Shown: positions 21,078-33,692 of the stretch, one piece after another
Layout of the letters: every line of letters begins with the position of its first letter
Numbering within the stretch: the first letter of the stretch is position 1
From: Chionoecetes opilio
Taxonomy: Eukaryota > Arthropoda > Malacostraca > Decapoda > Majidae
Assembly: GCA_016584305.1 (NCBI GenBank)
Contig: JACEEZ010007150.1
Location: 1-64,000 of the forward strand
DNA length: 64,000 bases
Direction of reading: 5' to 3'
Notes under the pieces: generated by a model
What the model was told of the DNA's origin: nothing
Database searches by the model: none
What the model saw: the letters and a program-made list of their open reading frames with translations, nothing else
Program-made: the position numbers and the translations under genes

Positions 21078-22489
21078 CAGGCTTGCGCGGATGATATTTG
21101 CGCCAGAATCCGTTCATGGAGATTTACCGCGCAGATTTAAAGTTGCTTCTCAAGCTATAAAAAAATGCAGAAGGCACGAATCGTAGGTCTGACAGCGACG
21201 TACATCATCTTGCACACTCACTGGTGTGTGGGAGGGAGGGTTTCCCTCCCTCTCCTCCCTCCATAGGCGGTTGACAGTTTGCATGATTTTGAACTTATAG
21301 CCTGCACCGTTCCCCTACATCCCGTGTTTTTGCCTGTTTTTGCTGGATTACATAATGGGTGGAAAACATACGGATGGCACAACGATTCAAGCAATCATTG
21401 ATCTTTACAAGGCTGGGATCAATAATAAGAAAATTTGCAAGCTTATAGGACTAAAGCTTAGAACAGTGCAAGATTTGATCCGCCGATTTAAGGCTGGCGG
21501 AGAAGTGAATTTCCCGCTCCCAAAAATACAACCAGGGAAAAAAAAAAAGCGTGTAACAAAACCAGGAGCGTGTGAAGGCGACAGCTTGATGCCAATCCTA
21601 GCCTTACAGCCAGAGAACTGAAGGAAGAAAATCATACTCTTCTTGGTAATGTGTCGCTTCGTACTGTACAGGAAACTTTGAAACGTGACCTTGGCTACAG
21701 GTGTTACCGGGCGCGGAATAAGCCACTGATAAATGACCGCCAAAGGAAGAAAAGGCTTCATTTTGCAAAGAAATATAGAGATTGGCCTCTCGACAAGTGG
21801 CGGGCTGTGCTGTGGAGTGACGAAAGCACCTTTTGTGTGAGTGGAGGAGGACCAACAAAAGTGTACCGTCGCCCCGGCTCAGATCCCACCGAGCCTCGCT
21901 ACACACGAAAGACCACAAAACACCCTCCCAGTTTAATGGTGTGGGGTTGCTTTTCTTTTCATGGTATTGGGAACTTAGTTGTTTTCCCAAAGAACACAAC
22001 TGTTAAGAAAGTGGTGTATTTTGATCTTTTAAATGACCACCTGGAGGCCTGCTTTGAAAAAACACAAGCACAGATTTTCAACAGGATGGAGCATCCTGCT
22101 ACACAGCTCGAGATGTAATACAGTGGCTTGATGACTGCAAGATTGGGAGAATAGATGACTGGCCAGGTAATACTCCCGATATATCACCCATAGAAAATCT
22201 TTGGGCCATCATTAAAGGCAAACTCCGCTCACGTGACACCTCTACACTCCCCAAGCTTGAAATGGAGCTCCGAAAGTGTTGGAAAGAATTTAAGCCAGAG
22301 TTCCTTCAAAATCTTGCTGACAGTGTGCCACGTCGCCTTCAAATGGTCATCAAGAGGAAGGGCTATGCAACGAAATACTAACTACAATTGTAAGTGTTAA
22401 TATTCTACATTATTTTGTTATAAACATGGTGCGTCATACGTGTAAACGTTCTCTTTTCGGAGGCGCGCACTGATTATCCGCCCAGACTG
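21078..22489 (+). mobile_element. Tc1/mariner-type transposon
   Basis: The ends CAGGCTTGCGCGGATGATAT and (reverse complement of the right end) CAGTCTGGGCGGATAATCAG are related inverted repeats, each flanked by TA (21076-21077 and 22490-22491). Removing the insert and one TA restores the GCCTATTAGCGAG sequence seen uninterrupted in Helitron 1, which confirms the borders. Confidence 0.88.
21340..22381 (+). pseudogene. Tc1-like transposase, frameshifted
   Basis: A DDE transposase for cut-and-paste movement. An N-terminal helix-turn-helix (IIDLYKAGINNKKICKLIGL) is followed by a frameshift near 21590; RTVQETLKRDLGYR begins the second frame, then WSDESTF (first catalytic Asp), SLMVWGCFS, and after a further frameshift near 22085 NTPDISPIENLWAIIK (third catalytic acid) and a C-terminus ending at a TAA around 22379. 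The segment that should hold the second Asp (DGAPCH-like) is disrupted (RMEHPATQL). At least two frameshifts make it inactive. Confidence 0.88.
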
Positions 22490-22542
22490 TATTAGCGAGA
22501 ATTGTGAAAAAAAAGTGGGTTGCAAGAATTGAGGATACCTTG

Positions 22543-22840
22543 ATGTAGGGTGATGGGTAATGGGTGAGTGAATGGGTGGGGTGATGGGTAATCGGTGTGG
22601 GGTGATGGGTGAGTGAATGGGTGGGGGGTGATGGGTTGGGGGTGATGGTTGAGGGAATAGGTGGGGGGTGATGGGTAATGGGTGAGTGAATGGGTGTGTG
22701 GTGATGGGTAATGGGTGAGTGAATGGGTGGGGGGTGATGGGTAATGGGTGAGTGAATGGGTGGGGGGTGATGGGTAATGGGTGAGTGAATGGGTGGGGGG
22801 TGATGGGTAATGGGTGAGTGAATGGGTTGGGGGTGATGTG
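22543..22840. repeat. Helitron-internal minisatellite (33-bp unit)
   Basis: Repeated TGATGGGTAATGGGTGAGTG / AATGGGTGGGGGG units; the last four are nearly identical. Confidence 0.9.
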
Positions 22841-23224
22841 AATGGGTTGGCGTTAATACATACATTTCTACATCCATGATTTCAGAAAAGTTAGAAGGGG
22901 CTATCTGGAGAGTCTGTGCCCACCAAACACAGGTGTTGGGCCGAGCCCACCAATAGCCCTCCGCAGGAGCTAGCCAAAAAGTCCGCCCGGAGGGCGGCTT
23001 TGTGGCTAGTTAGCAAATAAAACTGTAATTGAATGAACTTCGAATTAGAACATTTTCAAAAGGTCAACCTATAGTAATATCACTTTCGCAGTTGCGGATG
23101 CCCGTAGTTGAGTGCCGTTGGGTGCGGCCATAAAAGTCGCAATTGCTAGCACTAAGCTACCACCTAGCAAGGGCTATCATATCAAAATATATCCTATAGA
23201 CATGGGGGAATATAAAAAAACATC

Positions 23225-23292
23225 ACTAGGCCTTGCCACCTCGGATGGTACCAAAAAGTGATTTTGGGGGGTCCGGCCCATGGACAATAGTA
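23225..23292. repeat. short dispersed repeat, copy 2 (inverse)
   Basis: CCACCTCGGATGGTACC ... GGTCCGGCCCATGGAC is the inverse of the repeat at 11880-11950. It lies between Helitron 2 and the truncated gypsy element. The rest of 23010-23342 shows no gene. Confidence 0.5.
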
Positions 23293-23342
23293 CCAGTGGG
23301 CGTAGCAGGGCGTAATCAGGGGATGCCCTCTAGCGTCAAGGT

Positions 23343-24464
23343 GTGGCCCTGTGGTTCGGACCCTGTGGAACCGGCTTATCCCTCCTCCCGCAGAAGGTGA
23401 TGGCGATCGCGGACTTCCCACGACCTCGTTCAGTCGAGAAGCTGAGGGAGTTTCTGGAGGCGATTTATTATTACCACCACTTCATTCCCCAATCTGCCGC
23501 TCGGCTCGCCACCTTACACAACCTCCTGAAGAGGGTAAACAAAAACTCACCGAAGCCCCTGCAGTGGACTAATGAAGCCGAGGGAGCGTTCAACAGCATC
23601 AAGCAACAACTCGCTTCCACGACGCTCCTCGCCTACCCAGTCCCCAATGTCCCCACCGTCCTCACTACTGACGCCTCAGCGGTAGGCTCTATCCTCCAGC
23701 AGAAGGTGGAGGACGAGTTTATACCCATCGCCTTCTTCAACAAGCGATTGGAGCCTTCTCAACATATCTACAGCGCCTTCGATAGAGAGCTGTTGGCGGT
23801 GTATGAGGCCGTGATACACTTCTACCACTTTCTGGATGGCAGGGAGTTTCATGTAATGACAGATCACAAACCATCAACACACGCTATAATGCAGTCTGGC
23901 GAAAGCTTCACCCCCCAAGTCTCAAGGCAGCTGGCTTATATATCCGAGTTTACCGCAGACATCCGCCATATCCCGGGGCAGGACAATACCGTGGCCGACG
24001 CTATCTCCCCCTGCACCACAGCCCCCCGTATGATGTCCGCGGTCACACTGCCTGAACCGCTCGATTACGAGGCCCTGGCGGCGTCACAGGAGGGAGACCT
24101 TGAGTTGCAGGTTCTGCTTGAGGGGCCCACAGCGCTCCACCTGGTCCTGCACCAGTTGCACCACGCCCCTGACTCCGCGGCCAAACCACCCTTGTGTGAC
24201 ATCTCTTGTGGCCCCGCATGCCCATTCATCATCCGTCAACACCGCAGGTCAGTGTTCAAACACTACCACTCCCTGAACCATCCCAGCATCCTCGGTACCC
24301 ATCGCGTCATCGGCAGGCGAGCGGTATGGCCTGGGATGCGACGTGATATCAAGGAATGGACGCGCGCCTGTCTTGCCTGTCAGGCCGCAAAGATTCACCG
24401 ACACACACGAGCACCTCTCCACTCTTCCCCACGTCCACTCAGCTCTTTCATACCGTCCATGTAG
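23343..24464 (+). pseudogene. gypsy pol: RT connection, RNase H, integrase zinc domain
   Basis: Starts in the RT connection (KVMAIADFPRPRSVEKLREF ... HHFIPQSAARL), then RNase H with LTTDASAVGSILQQ and a MTDHKPS motif, then the integrase HHCC domain (LNHPSILGTHR ... WTRACLACQ). The frame ends at 24464, but the integrase core continues in the next frame from about 24440, so a one-base shift separates them. RNase H would degrade template RNA; the HHCC domain helps multimerise integrase. Confidence 0.88.
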
Positions 24465-25642
24465 ACCTGGTGGGTCCTTTGCTGGCCTCCCGCGGGCACC
24501 GTTACCTGCATACTTGTGTTGACAGGGTGACCCGCTGGGGCACCGCCATTCCCATGCCTGACAGTATCGCGGAATGCACGGCTGCTCATTTCCTGTCTGG
24601 TTGGGTGGCGCTGTACCTATTTCGCCGAGCGCGCCGCCGCGCGCCAGTCACTATCATCACGGACCAGAGCGTGCAGTTTGAGTCCCGTGTTGGGGTGACC
24701 TGCTTGGTGTCCTTGCACCCGCCGTCAGCGTACTACGGCGTATCACCTTGAAGGCAACGGCCTGGTGGAGTGTTTCCACAGACGACTGAAGGAAGCCATA
24801 CGGCCCAGCCACACCCAACAAGTTGAGTGGACGTGCTTCACATCCTCCTCCTCACACTCCGAGCTACGGAGAAAGAGGATATCCATCATGCGCCGGAGGA
24901 GCTGGTGTACGGTAAAGACCTGCAACTGCCGTGCCAGTTTACCCCAGTGACAGATGCCAGAAACACACTCACCTTCCGCCGGAGCTGAAAACGGTGACAC
25001 ATCTGTTCCTGCGTACTGATGTCAACACGAGGCAACTGAACCCACCTTATAAGGGCCCCTATCGTGTCCAGGTGCGCTCGGATAAGCACGTCACCCTTGG
25101 CGTCCAGGGGCACCCTTACGTGACGTCATGATACCGTGTGAAGGTTGCCCATCTCCCTCCTTTACCTCCCCCTCTCCCCTCCGTCAAAATGTGCAACCCC
25201 TTCCCTCCATTCCTCCTCCTTCAGATCATCTACCACTCCCTCACCTCCGTTTTGTAATCCTCCCCCAGCGCAACCCCATCCCCATTCCTCAGCCTACACC
25301 TGACCCGGCACCACCTGCCCCACTCACAACACCATCCCCCCTACCCTCTCCTCATCCTACACCTGACCCAACACCGCCTGACCCACACCTCATCCTCGCC
25401 TCCCCCTCCCTTTCCCCAACTCCACCAGTTGTTTCTCCACCTGCAGATCTGGCAGTTTCCCTTGGGCGCTCGGCTTCCGACACCACTCCCACTGACCTTC
25501 CCGGCAACCTTACAGCCTCTGCCGTGGACCCGACTTCCGAGGGAAGCGACGCTGGGACTTCTATGGACGGCTTCTTTCCTGAGGGCTACACAACGCGTTA
25601 TGGGCGGGCCGTTCTTCGCCCAGAGTTCTTTCGGGTGCCGTA
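24440..25642 (+). pseudogene. gypsy integrase core and C-terminal tail, frameshifted
   Basis: The integrase DDE core is spread over frames: HVDLVGPLLASRGHRYLHTC (first Asp), VTIITDQSVQFES (second Asp), then after a shift near 24745 NGLVECFHRRLKEAI (Glu). A C-terminal segment (LNPPYKGPYRVQVRSDKHVT, 25030-25090) and a Pro/Thr/Ser-rich tail to the stop at 25641 follow. Several shifts make it non-functional. Confidence 0.82.
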
Positions 25643-25816
25643 ATCATGCAGGCGGCGACGCCAGGTTCCAGAGTCCACGCATGTTTTTTTTTTGTTGGGA
25701 CTTGTACTTTATTTTTGCCCTCTTAGAAGGGTTTATAACAGCTTCCTTGTCTATTCAAGTTCACTATTGTTATTATTATATATATAAATATGTTTTGCGT
25801 GTGAGAAGGGGAGTAC

Positions 25817-26652
<836 letters not shown>

Positions 26653-26669
26653 TAATATGTATATATATT

Positions 26670-26740
<71 letters not shown>

Positions 26741-26741
26741 T

Positions 26742-26802
<61 letters not shown>

Positions 26803-26822
26803 TATATCATACATATATACAT

Positions 26823-26891
<69 letters not shown>

Positions 26892-26908
26892 CATAATATA
26901 TATAATAT

Positions 26909-27002
<94 letters not shown>
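26653..27002. repeat. (TA)n microsatellite, long
   Basis: About 345 bp of TA with occasional phase breaks. Confidence 0.95.
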
Positions 27003-27005
<3 letters not shown>

Positions 27006-27652
27006 ATATAAGTATAGTATAAGATAGTATAAGGTAAATAATGGTATAAGATAGCAAGAGAGGCAACATTGCAGCCGTGATTGAGAGATTGAAGACGTCC
27101 AGTTACAGGAGAGTTGATGAGACGAAAAGCTTTTGACTCTACCTTGTTTAGGAAAGCTGTATGAGTGGAACTCCCCTAAACATGAGAAGCATGCTCCATA
27201 CATGGGCGGATAAGGCCCCTCCCTTTACATAACAAGCAGCTACGAGGGAGGGGAAAAATGGACGCAAACGCCACAATACACAAATTTATGTGAAGCTGAT
27301 TTAGCAAGATATGAGATGTGAAAATTCCAGATGAGATTTATAGTATACGATAGTCCAAGAATGTTTATTGATGAAGAAGGAGACATGAGTGTCATTAAAG
27401 AAGAGGCGATAGTTGTCTGGAAGGTTTAGTCAAGTGGATAGGTGAAGTAATTGGGTTTTTCAGGCATTGAACAAAACAAGGTTTACTTCACCCCATTCAG
27501 AAATTTAAAAAAATATCACAAGGTAGGCGCTCTGTGGAATCCTTCCGTGAATCACTTAACCCCTGTAGAGTTGGATGTCTAGTAAATGATATTGATAAAT
27601 GCATGGTAGAGTCATCAGCGTTAATGTGGATATGGCATTGAGGTAGACTTAA
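27003..27652 (-). pseudogene. LINE B copy, 3' half (split by the TTAA unit)
   Basis: On the minus strand this holds the RT palm (INADDSTMH from the complement of about 27605-27630) and the C-terminal region ([15 protein letters not shown] near 27050-27085). The sequence stops at the TTAA at 27649-27652 and continues at 36155, as shown by colinearity with the related copy at 44220-44640. Confidence 0.82.
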
Positions 27653-28240
27653 GGGGACCGTCCACCCTAAATCTTGTTTATTGAGGGATCTTGCTGCAAA
27701 TTAATGAGCTATTTAGGGCTAAGTAGAGACTTTAAAACACAAGTTTATTTTAGATCTGGCCAATAGTTTTTGGACAAATAATAAAAATGTGAAAAAGGAG
27801 GAAAATTCGGCTGGTTTAAATTTCTTTCAACTCATAGGATTATTGATGCATTTCTTTTATTTTCTAATCATTATCTCTTCTACTTATAAAGAACGATTAA
27901 TTGGTGTGGTTTTTCTTTATCTTTGTTTATCATTGAGAAAAAAATATCTTAAAATATTGAAAAAATTCCAAAAAAATTATGTTTAAAACACTAGTGCCAT
28001 GTTCGTAATTGACAGAAGCAATAAAATCTACCATACTTTTCTTTGCTTTTTATCCAGCTATCCATTGATACATCATATGTAAAGATCGGATAAAAACTGA
28101 TCAAGGTGAAAGAAATTGTATTAGATTAACTTATATTTTTCAGAAACGAGCTGTACAATTTTTTTTTAGTTCGACAAAGTGTTACGTCAGTAAACCTTAT
28201 TACGGGCGAGGATGTAAAACACCAGCAAGTACCGTAAATG

Positions 28241-28534
28241 TCATGAAACGTCAAGTGGATGCCCATTCTCAAATATGCGCAAGAAATTTTTTACGATATG
28301 ACATTTACATCCTTGCTGTGACCACTTCTTTATGTTATGGTGTCGCCACCCCGCCACGTTCACAAAACTCTCCACCCACTTCATCACACATTTCCTCGTA
28401 ACACTCACAATCCTTGATATTTCTTCCTCTGGCCTCTCTGCCTTGTGTAGAGTCACAATAACTTTAATTTGCTCCTTTGTTAGGTCTTTCTTGTCACCCA
28501 TTATGAAAATAATGATAGTTATACCAACGCGCAT
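28241..28534 (-). pseudogene. Tc1/pogo-like transposase N-terminal fragment
   Basis: MGDKKDLTKEQIKVIVTLHK begins a helix-turn-helix domain (EEEISRIVSVTRKCVMKWVE) typical of the N-terminus of Tc1-like transposases. No catalytic domain follows. It may be a leftover of an older insertion inside the TTAA unit. Confidence 0.6.
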
Positions 28535-28899
28535 CTGTTTAAATTACTCGCGGGGAGTGAGGCGATCCTTTTCAAAAAACTTCGTATATAATTGACAAGT
28601 GGCATCTGAACATTCCTCAACGGTCTTGGTGGACTGCCCGTGCTTTAAACAAGCTGCCATATGTAGGGTATCTCTCTCGGATGTCACTAGGCTGCTATAG
28701 AGTACATTTTCAGAATTCCCTTATGGGAGCGTCTGTTATGATGCGGCGAACAATATTTTGGCGCGTAGTGTATATATAATTTTCATTCCAGCCCTCACGG
28801 GATTAACATCTCTTCTCTGATTATAACGAGAAGCACTGTACATACGTTAATTTTGTACATATAAGTGATAAAACAATAGGACTTGTCTCATTCAATCAA

Positions 28900-30753
28900 T
28901 CAATCATTGGGGGCATACGCCGGGGGGCGCGTCGCCTCGCCCACCCTCCGACGCCACTCCCGGGGGTCACCACGCGCGAGTTCCCATGCAAGCTCCTTTC
29001 CCATACCAAACAGCTCTCGACAAGAAACATCAACTTGCCCCAGCCACGAGCCTTGTGGGCGCCCCCTTGGCCTCCTCCACGCCGGATTGTCTCTTACAGA
29101 TACAACCCGATGGGAAGGATCAGTTTCAGGGTAGCGTGCCACATGCCCATATAGCCGAAGTTGGCGCTGACGGACTATGCAGGTAATAGGCCTCGATTCA
29201 GTCTCACGGTGCAATCGCTGATTTGATACGTAATCATCCCAGCGATACCCCACGATTCTGCGAAGACCCTTATTACCAAAGGCATTGATTCGTCTCTTCA
29301 AGTCGCTATTTAGTGTCCATGTCTCACAACCATAGAGTAAGACAGGGATCACAAGCGGCTTGAAGATCCGGATCTTTATCATCCTGCACAGGTACCGACA
29401 ACGCCAAATACTCCCGCTGAGCGAGTCCATAACACCGTTGGCTATGCCAATCCGCCGTAAGACTTCTTGACGTGACCCGCCGTCATTATGGACTGCGCTA
29501 CCAAGGTATGTAAAACTTTCCAAGATCTCAATGTCCTCGCCACACGCATGAACAGACTGTACTGCTTCATCTAGTAAGTCTCCAAACACCTGGACCTTGG
29601 TCTTGAGCCAGGAGACCTCAAGTCCCAAAGGCTTTGCCTCCTCGTGCAGCGCCTCAAGAGCCATCACCAGGACCTCCAGCGACTCGGCAAAGATTACTGC
29701 ATCATCGGCAAAAACAAGATCAGTGATCTTGGTGTTGCCGACGGATGCTCCACAATCACTTTGATCTACAACCTTGTCCAATACCCAGTCCATACAAGCG
29801 CTGAAAAGTGATGGGGCAAGGACGCACCCTTGCCTCACTCCTGTATTCACAAGAAAGAAGCTGGATACACCTGCCCCACACTTCACAGCACTCTCAGTCC
29901 CAGAATACAGACCAGTTATCAAACCAATAGTCCTTGCAGGAATCCCTCGAAGTCGCAGAAGATCCCAGAGTGACTCACGATGCACTGAGTCAAACGCTTT
30001 CTTCAGATCGACATAGGCTGCAAGCATCCCCTGTCGAAACTCACGTCGGCGTTCCACCAGGACACGAAGCGCTAGGATACGGTTCGTTGTTGACTTACCA
30101 GGCGTGAACCCAGACTGCTGAGGTCTCTGATGCTTCACCAGATGACTGCGAATTCGTGTCAGCAATAGATGGGAAAGCACCTTGCCTGGTACGCTGAGCA
30201 GTGTAATACCGCGGTAATTGTTGCAGTCCTGACGGTCCCCTTTCCCTTTCCAGATAGGGACGACCAGCCCCCTTTTCCAGTCATGAGGAATGGTACCTGA
30301 TTGCCACACGGCAGTCAGGACAGCATGCAACCCGCGGATCATGGCCTCACCCCCAGCTTTGAGGAGCTCCGCACTGATATTACAAACGCCAGCTGCCTTT
30401 CCACCCCTCAACTTTGCTACAGCCTCTCTGACTTCGTCAAGAGAGGGTGCGGTTTCGTCAATGGGAGGATCGGCATCCACTGGCTGTAACCCAGTGGTGT
30501 GAAGCTGCTCAGTTGGAGGGTCCACCGTGAACAACTGCCCAAAGTACTCCGCCCAACGAGCCATCTGCCCATCCATGTCCGACACGAGGCGCCCATCTGC
30601 TGTTCGAATAGCACTCGCCCGAGAAGGAGACTTGGAACGGAGCTTCTTCAGGGCTCGGTAGACGGGTCGGAGGCCATTAGCGTTCAAATGACCCTCGACA
30701 TCCTCAGTGAGACTCCTGATATACCTCTCTTGACATACTTGTCTCATTGACAT
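28900..30753 (-). CDS. RTE-type non-LTR reverse transcriptase, 617 codons open
   Basis: A long uninterrupted frame. In order: FGQLFTV..., a KLRGGKAAGVCNISAELLK linker, DWKRGLVVPIWKGKGDR, NNYRGITLLSVPGKVLSHLL, SGFTPGKST, AAYVDLKKAFDSVH (motif A), TGVRQGCVLAPSLFSACMD, and catalytic VFADDAVIF. A thumb and a long C-terminal region follow (ILESFTYLGSAV, PVLLYGCETWTL, RQLRLYGHVARYP, RPRGRPQGSW) to the stop. The catalytic residues are intact. The endonuclease is absent, so the copy is 5'-truncated, somewhere near 30760-30800. The 3' end has a short ATTG-type tandem tail (complement of 28892-28907), usual for RTE elements. It lies inside the TTAA unit and is younger than it. Confidence 0.88.
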   Translation of the reverse strand: MSMRQVCQERYIRSLTEDVEGHLNANGLRPVYRALKKLRSKSPSRASAIRTADGRLVSDMDGQMARWAEYFGQLFTVDPPTEQLHTTGLQPVDADPPIDETAPSLDEVREAVAKLRGGKAAGVCNISAELLKAGGEAMIRGLHAVLTAVWQSGTIPHDWKRGLVVPIWKGKGDRQDCNNYRGITLLSVPGKVLSHLLLTRIRSHLVKHQRPQQSGFTPGKSTTNRILALRVLVERRREFRQGMLAAYVDLKKAFDSVHRESLWDLLRLRGIPARTIGLITGLYSGTESAVKCGAGVSSFFLVNTGVRQGCVLAPSLFSACMDWVLDKVVDQSDCGASVGNTKITDLVFADDAVIFAESLEVLVMALEALHEEAKPLGLEVSWLKTKVQVFGDLLDEAVQSVHACGEDIEILESFTYLGSAVHNDGGSRQEVLRRIGIANGVMDSLSGSIWRCRYLCRMIKIRIFKPLVIPVLLYGCETWTLNSDLKRRINAFGNKGLRRIVGYRWDDYVSNQRLHRETESRPITCIVRQRQLRLYGHVARYPETDPSHRVVSVRDNPAWRRPRGRPQGSWLGQVDVSCRELFGMGKELAWELARGDPREWRRRVGEATRPPAYAPND

Positions 30754-31100
30754 AGCGAATATCAGTGCTGCGTCTATTAAGTCTGAATATCTTCCTGGAC
30801 GTATCAGTGATTATAAACACGGCGCCGTGATGGTTTGATGAACCACTTGACACCCACCACAAAAACACCTCCACCTTCGCCCCACTGGCGGCCTCGATCA
30901 CGGCGACCACTTCGGAACACAAGACTTTGCAGTATTAATCAAACCTACAGCCAATTCTAACCCTACTATCCACCGATAAGTATCCTAGTTAGTTGACTAG
31001 TTGGGGTATTGCGTCGGATGAGATAGACGATGGGTTTTGTATAGGTAAGACCTCAAATTAATATGTGCTTGTAGCATAAATTTCTACAATACTTATTTCT

Positions 31101-32079
31101 TTTTTTCCACAGACTGGTATGATCCAACAAGAGAGCGTGATGTGTGATGCCGTGTCCACCATCCCGTGTGTCCTCCAGCGTATCAGGCCATGTGATGAAG
31201 TCACTGATTCCATTACCTCTACCGAGAAGTGGGAAAATCTCAAGACAAAGGCCCTGTTATGGAGAGGTTTTGACAAATTTGGCGACGTGTAATGGAACTG
31301 TGGATTGGGATAAGGGTCCCGTTGGACAATATGTACATGATACATGTAGGTTGACCTTATCGAGTGGCAAGAAACTGGAACAGGCCATCAACAGACAGAG
31401 AAAACGAGAGGTCGATGAGAGCAGAGGTCAATCTTCGTCTAAGTCTGATGATTGTTTCCCAGCTGTAGCTCCAGCTTCCAAGCGACTGCGGTCAAGTCTA
31501 GGGCCAATCCATGATGAAACAAAATGTGTCTGATGCTGTAAACCAGAGTCGCCCAAGCACCCAGAATCAAAGCTGATCCTAATTTCATATGATCATGCTT
31601 GGGCAGCATTCAAAAGCCACACAGTAGCCCATGAAGATCAAATAATGCGAGACAGAATCAACTGTCTGATCGACTATGCAAATGATCAGCCCTATGCACT
31701 TGAAATCAGATATCACCTCAAATGCTGGTTAAAACATGTGCGTAGTTACCAGAAAATGAGGGAAGATGATAAACTCCCACGCATGCATAACGTCACTTTC
31801 CGTGAGGCTCAGACTATGTTCTTTGATCACATCAGAATAGTCATCTTTGAGGAACATGAGGTAAGGTCATTACAGAGCCTCCTTCAAGACTACAATTCTA
31901 TCATATCTCGGTATGGTTTCTCGGCATTTGGAGTCAAGTCATCCTACATCAAAGACATCCTGACCCGAGAGTTTGGGGGCAAGATCGGTTTCCAATCCCG
32001 CCCTCAGAGGAACCAGAGTGACCTAATAGATGACGCATCGGGGAGTGGTACTTATGTCGAAACGCCTCACGGGAAGTGA
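31101..32079 (+). pseudogene. zinc-module gene (related to the 12.5-kb gene), plus copy
   Basis: A splice acceptor (CTTTTTTTCCACAG) ends at about 31113 and coding follows, with a frameshift near 31290 and a TGA at 31531. Visible: a WENLKTKALLW block, DWDKGPVGQYVHDTCRLTLS (HDxC), KCV-stop-CCKPESPKHPES, YHLKCWLKHV (HLKC), then EAQTMFFDHIRIVIFEEHEV and SSYIKDILTREFGGKIGF. The order (first C...HxxC module, basic linker, second CC...HxxC module, an FxxIR block, a long helical block ending in EFGG) parallels the N-terminal half of the gene at 12.5-15 kb. The last 260 bp (31811-32069) are not in the inverted copy. Nuclease and CXC parts are missing. Confidence 0.68.
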
Positions 32080-32757
32080 CGTAATGCATGCGTGGGAGTT
32101 TATCATCTTCACTCATTTTCTGGTAACTACACACATGTTTTAACCAGCATTTGAGGTGATATCTGATTTCAAGTGCATAAAGCTGATCATTTGCATAGTC
32201 GATCAAACAGTTGATTCTGTCTCACATTATTTGATCTTCATGGGCTACTGTGTGGCTTTTGAATGCTGCCCAAGCATGATCATATGAAATTAGGATCAGC
32301 TTTGATTCTGGGTGCTTGGGCGACTCTGGTTTACAGCATCAGACACATTTTGTTTTATCATGGATTGGCCCTAGACTTGACCGCAGTCGCTTGGAAGCTG
32401 GAGCTACAGCTGGGAAACAATCATCAGAATTAGACGAAGATTGACTTTGGCTCTCATCGACCTCTCGTTTTCTCTGTCTGTTGATGGCCTGTTCCAGTTT
32501 CTTGCCACTCGATAAGGTCAACCTACATGTATCATGTACATATTGTCCGACGGGACCCTTATCCCAATCCACAGTGTCATACACGTCTCCAAATTTGTCA
32601 AGACCTCTCCATAACAGAGCCTTTGTCTTGAGATTTTCCCACTTCTCGGTAGAGGTAATGGAATCAGTGACTTCATCACATTGCCTGCCACACTGGAGGA
32701 CACACGGGATGGTGGACACGGCATCACACATCACACTCTCTTGTTGGATCATACCAG
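32070..32757 (-). pseudogene. zinc-module gene, inverted copy
   Basis: An inverse copy of 31101-31810 with scattered differences. It also starts after a splice acceptor (TTTTTTTTTAACAG, complement near 32757-32770) and reads ...VSTIPCVLQCGRQCDEVTD, where the first module is better preserved (CVLQC) than in the plus copy. It carries in-frame stops. The two copies face each other across a 260-bp spacer. Confidence 0.68.
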
Positions 32758-33692
32758 TCTGTTAAAAAAAAAAAATATGTATGTTTTTTGATGGAAAATT
32801 ATACAAAAAAGGATTTGTCTCACTAAGTAACATTCATTACATAGTCAGATGACTCAGTACCATTCACAGAAATTAAATCAGCCAATGTAGCTCTCAGCCA
32901 GTGTATACTCTCATCCCACATGGAGCTCACCTCTAGAAATATTATTCACCTCGTCCAACTGCTTGGTTCTCACTAACTTTATACTACTTGATCCAGGACC
33001 TCAATTCCATGATTATTATATATTACCTTGAAGATAACATGTGAATGACCTTGACCATACCACGTGACATTTACTTTAAATAAATATGCCACCTCCAGAA
33101 GTACCAGTTACATTAGCAGATAGATTTAGCTGAAATACAGACTTTACTGATGATAATAGTTTTTCTTTTTCAAATTACATTTTTGCTCCACCGAATTGTG
33201 GCCATCTTGGATTTTTGGGTAAATATGATGTAAAAACAGCAAACTGATGTCAGAATTGAAATCCTCATGGTCGATTTACCTAGAAAAGTGTATTAATACA
33301 TTTATCTAGGTGCTCTGGTTCAAAAGTACATTTTTCATGATGGCGGTGTCGGCCAGCTTGGATTTGGCCCGCTGGAAAAAAATGCCGGGATTTTTGGGAG
33401 GGACCGGGGGGCTAATTTTTTTATAAAAGGTCCAAAGAAGTCAAATCAATGTCAAAACATCTTAGCCAGAGAATGGTCACGGAATTGAGGTTCTAGACCC
33501 TACTATAAGGGTCTCATTGTCGCCAGGTTTGAGCACTTTTCATAACATACCAGATTGGTATCCTGATTACTCAGATGCACTTCTTTTTCGTGTTTATGTG
33601 TTGTAGGGTGTATTAACGAATTCCTGACTCAATAAGGATGTTATTATGAGGCTGGGAACCTCTAACCCAAGGTATTGCGACAGTACTCTTCC

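Larger units (their letters stand above)
20903..23009 (+). mobile_element. Helitron 2, head-to-tail with Helitron 1, carrying a Tc1-like insertion
   Basis: Its 5'-TCTATAATAATATAAGCG starts at the base directly after the CTAG of Helitron 1, and its own hairpin and CTAG end at 23006-23009. The interior matches Helitron 1 (TG tract, TTAGCAGCCTATTAGCGAG region, minisatellite at 22543-22840) except for the 1.4-kb Tc1-like element at 21078-22489. The tandem fits insertion of one Helitron at the 3' border of another, or rolling-circle read-through. Confidence 0.85.
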
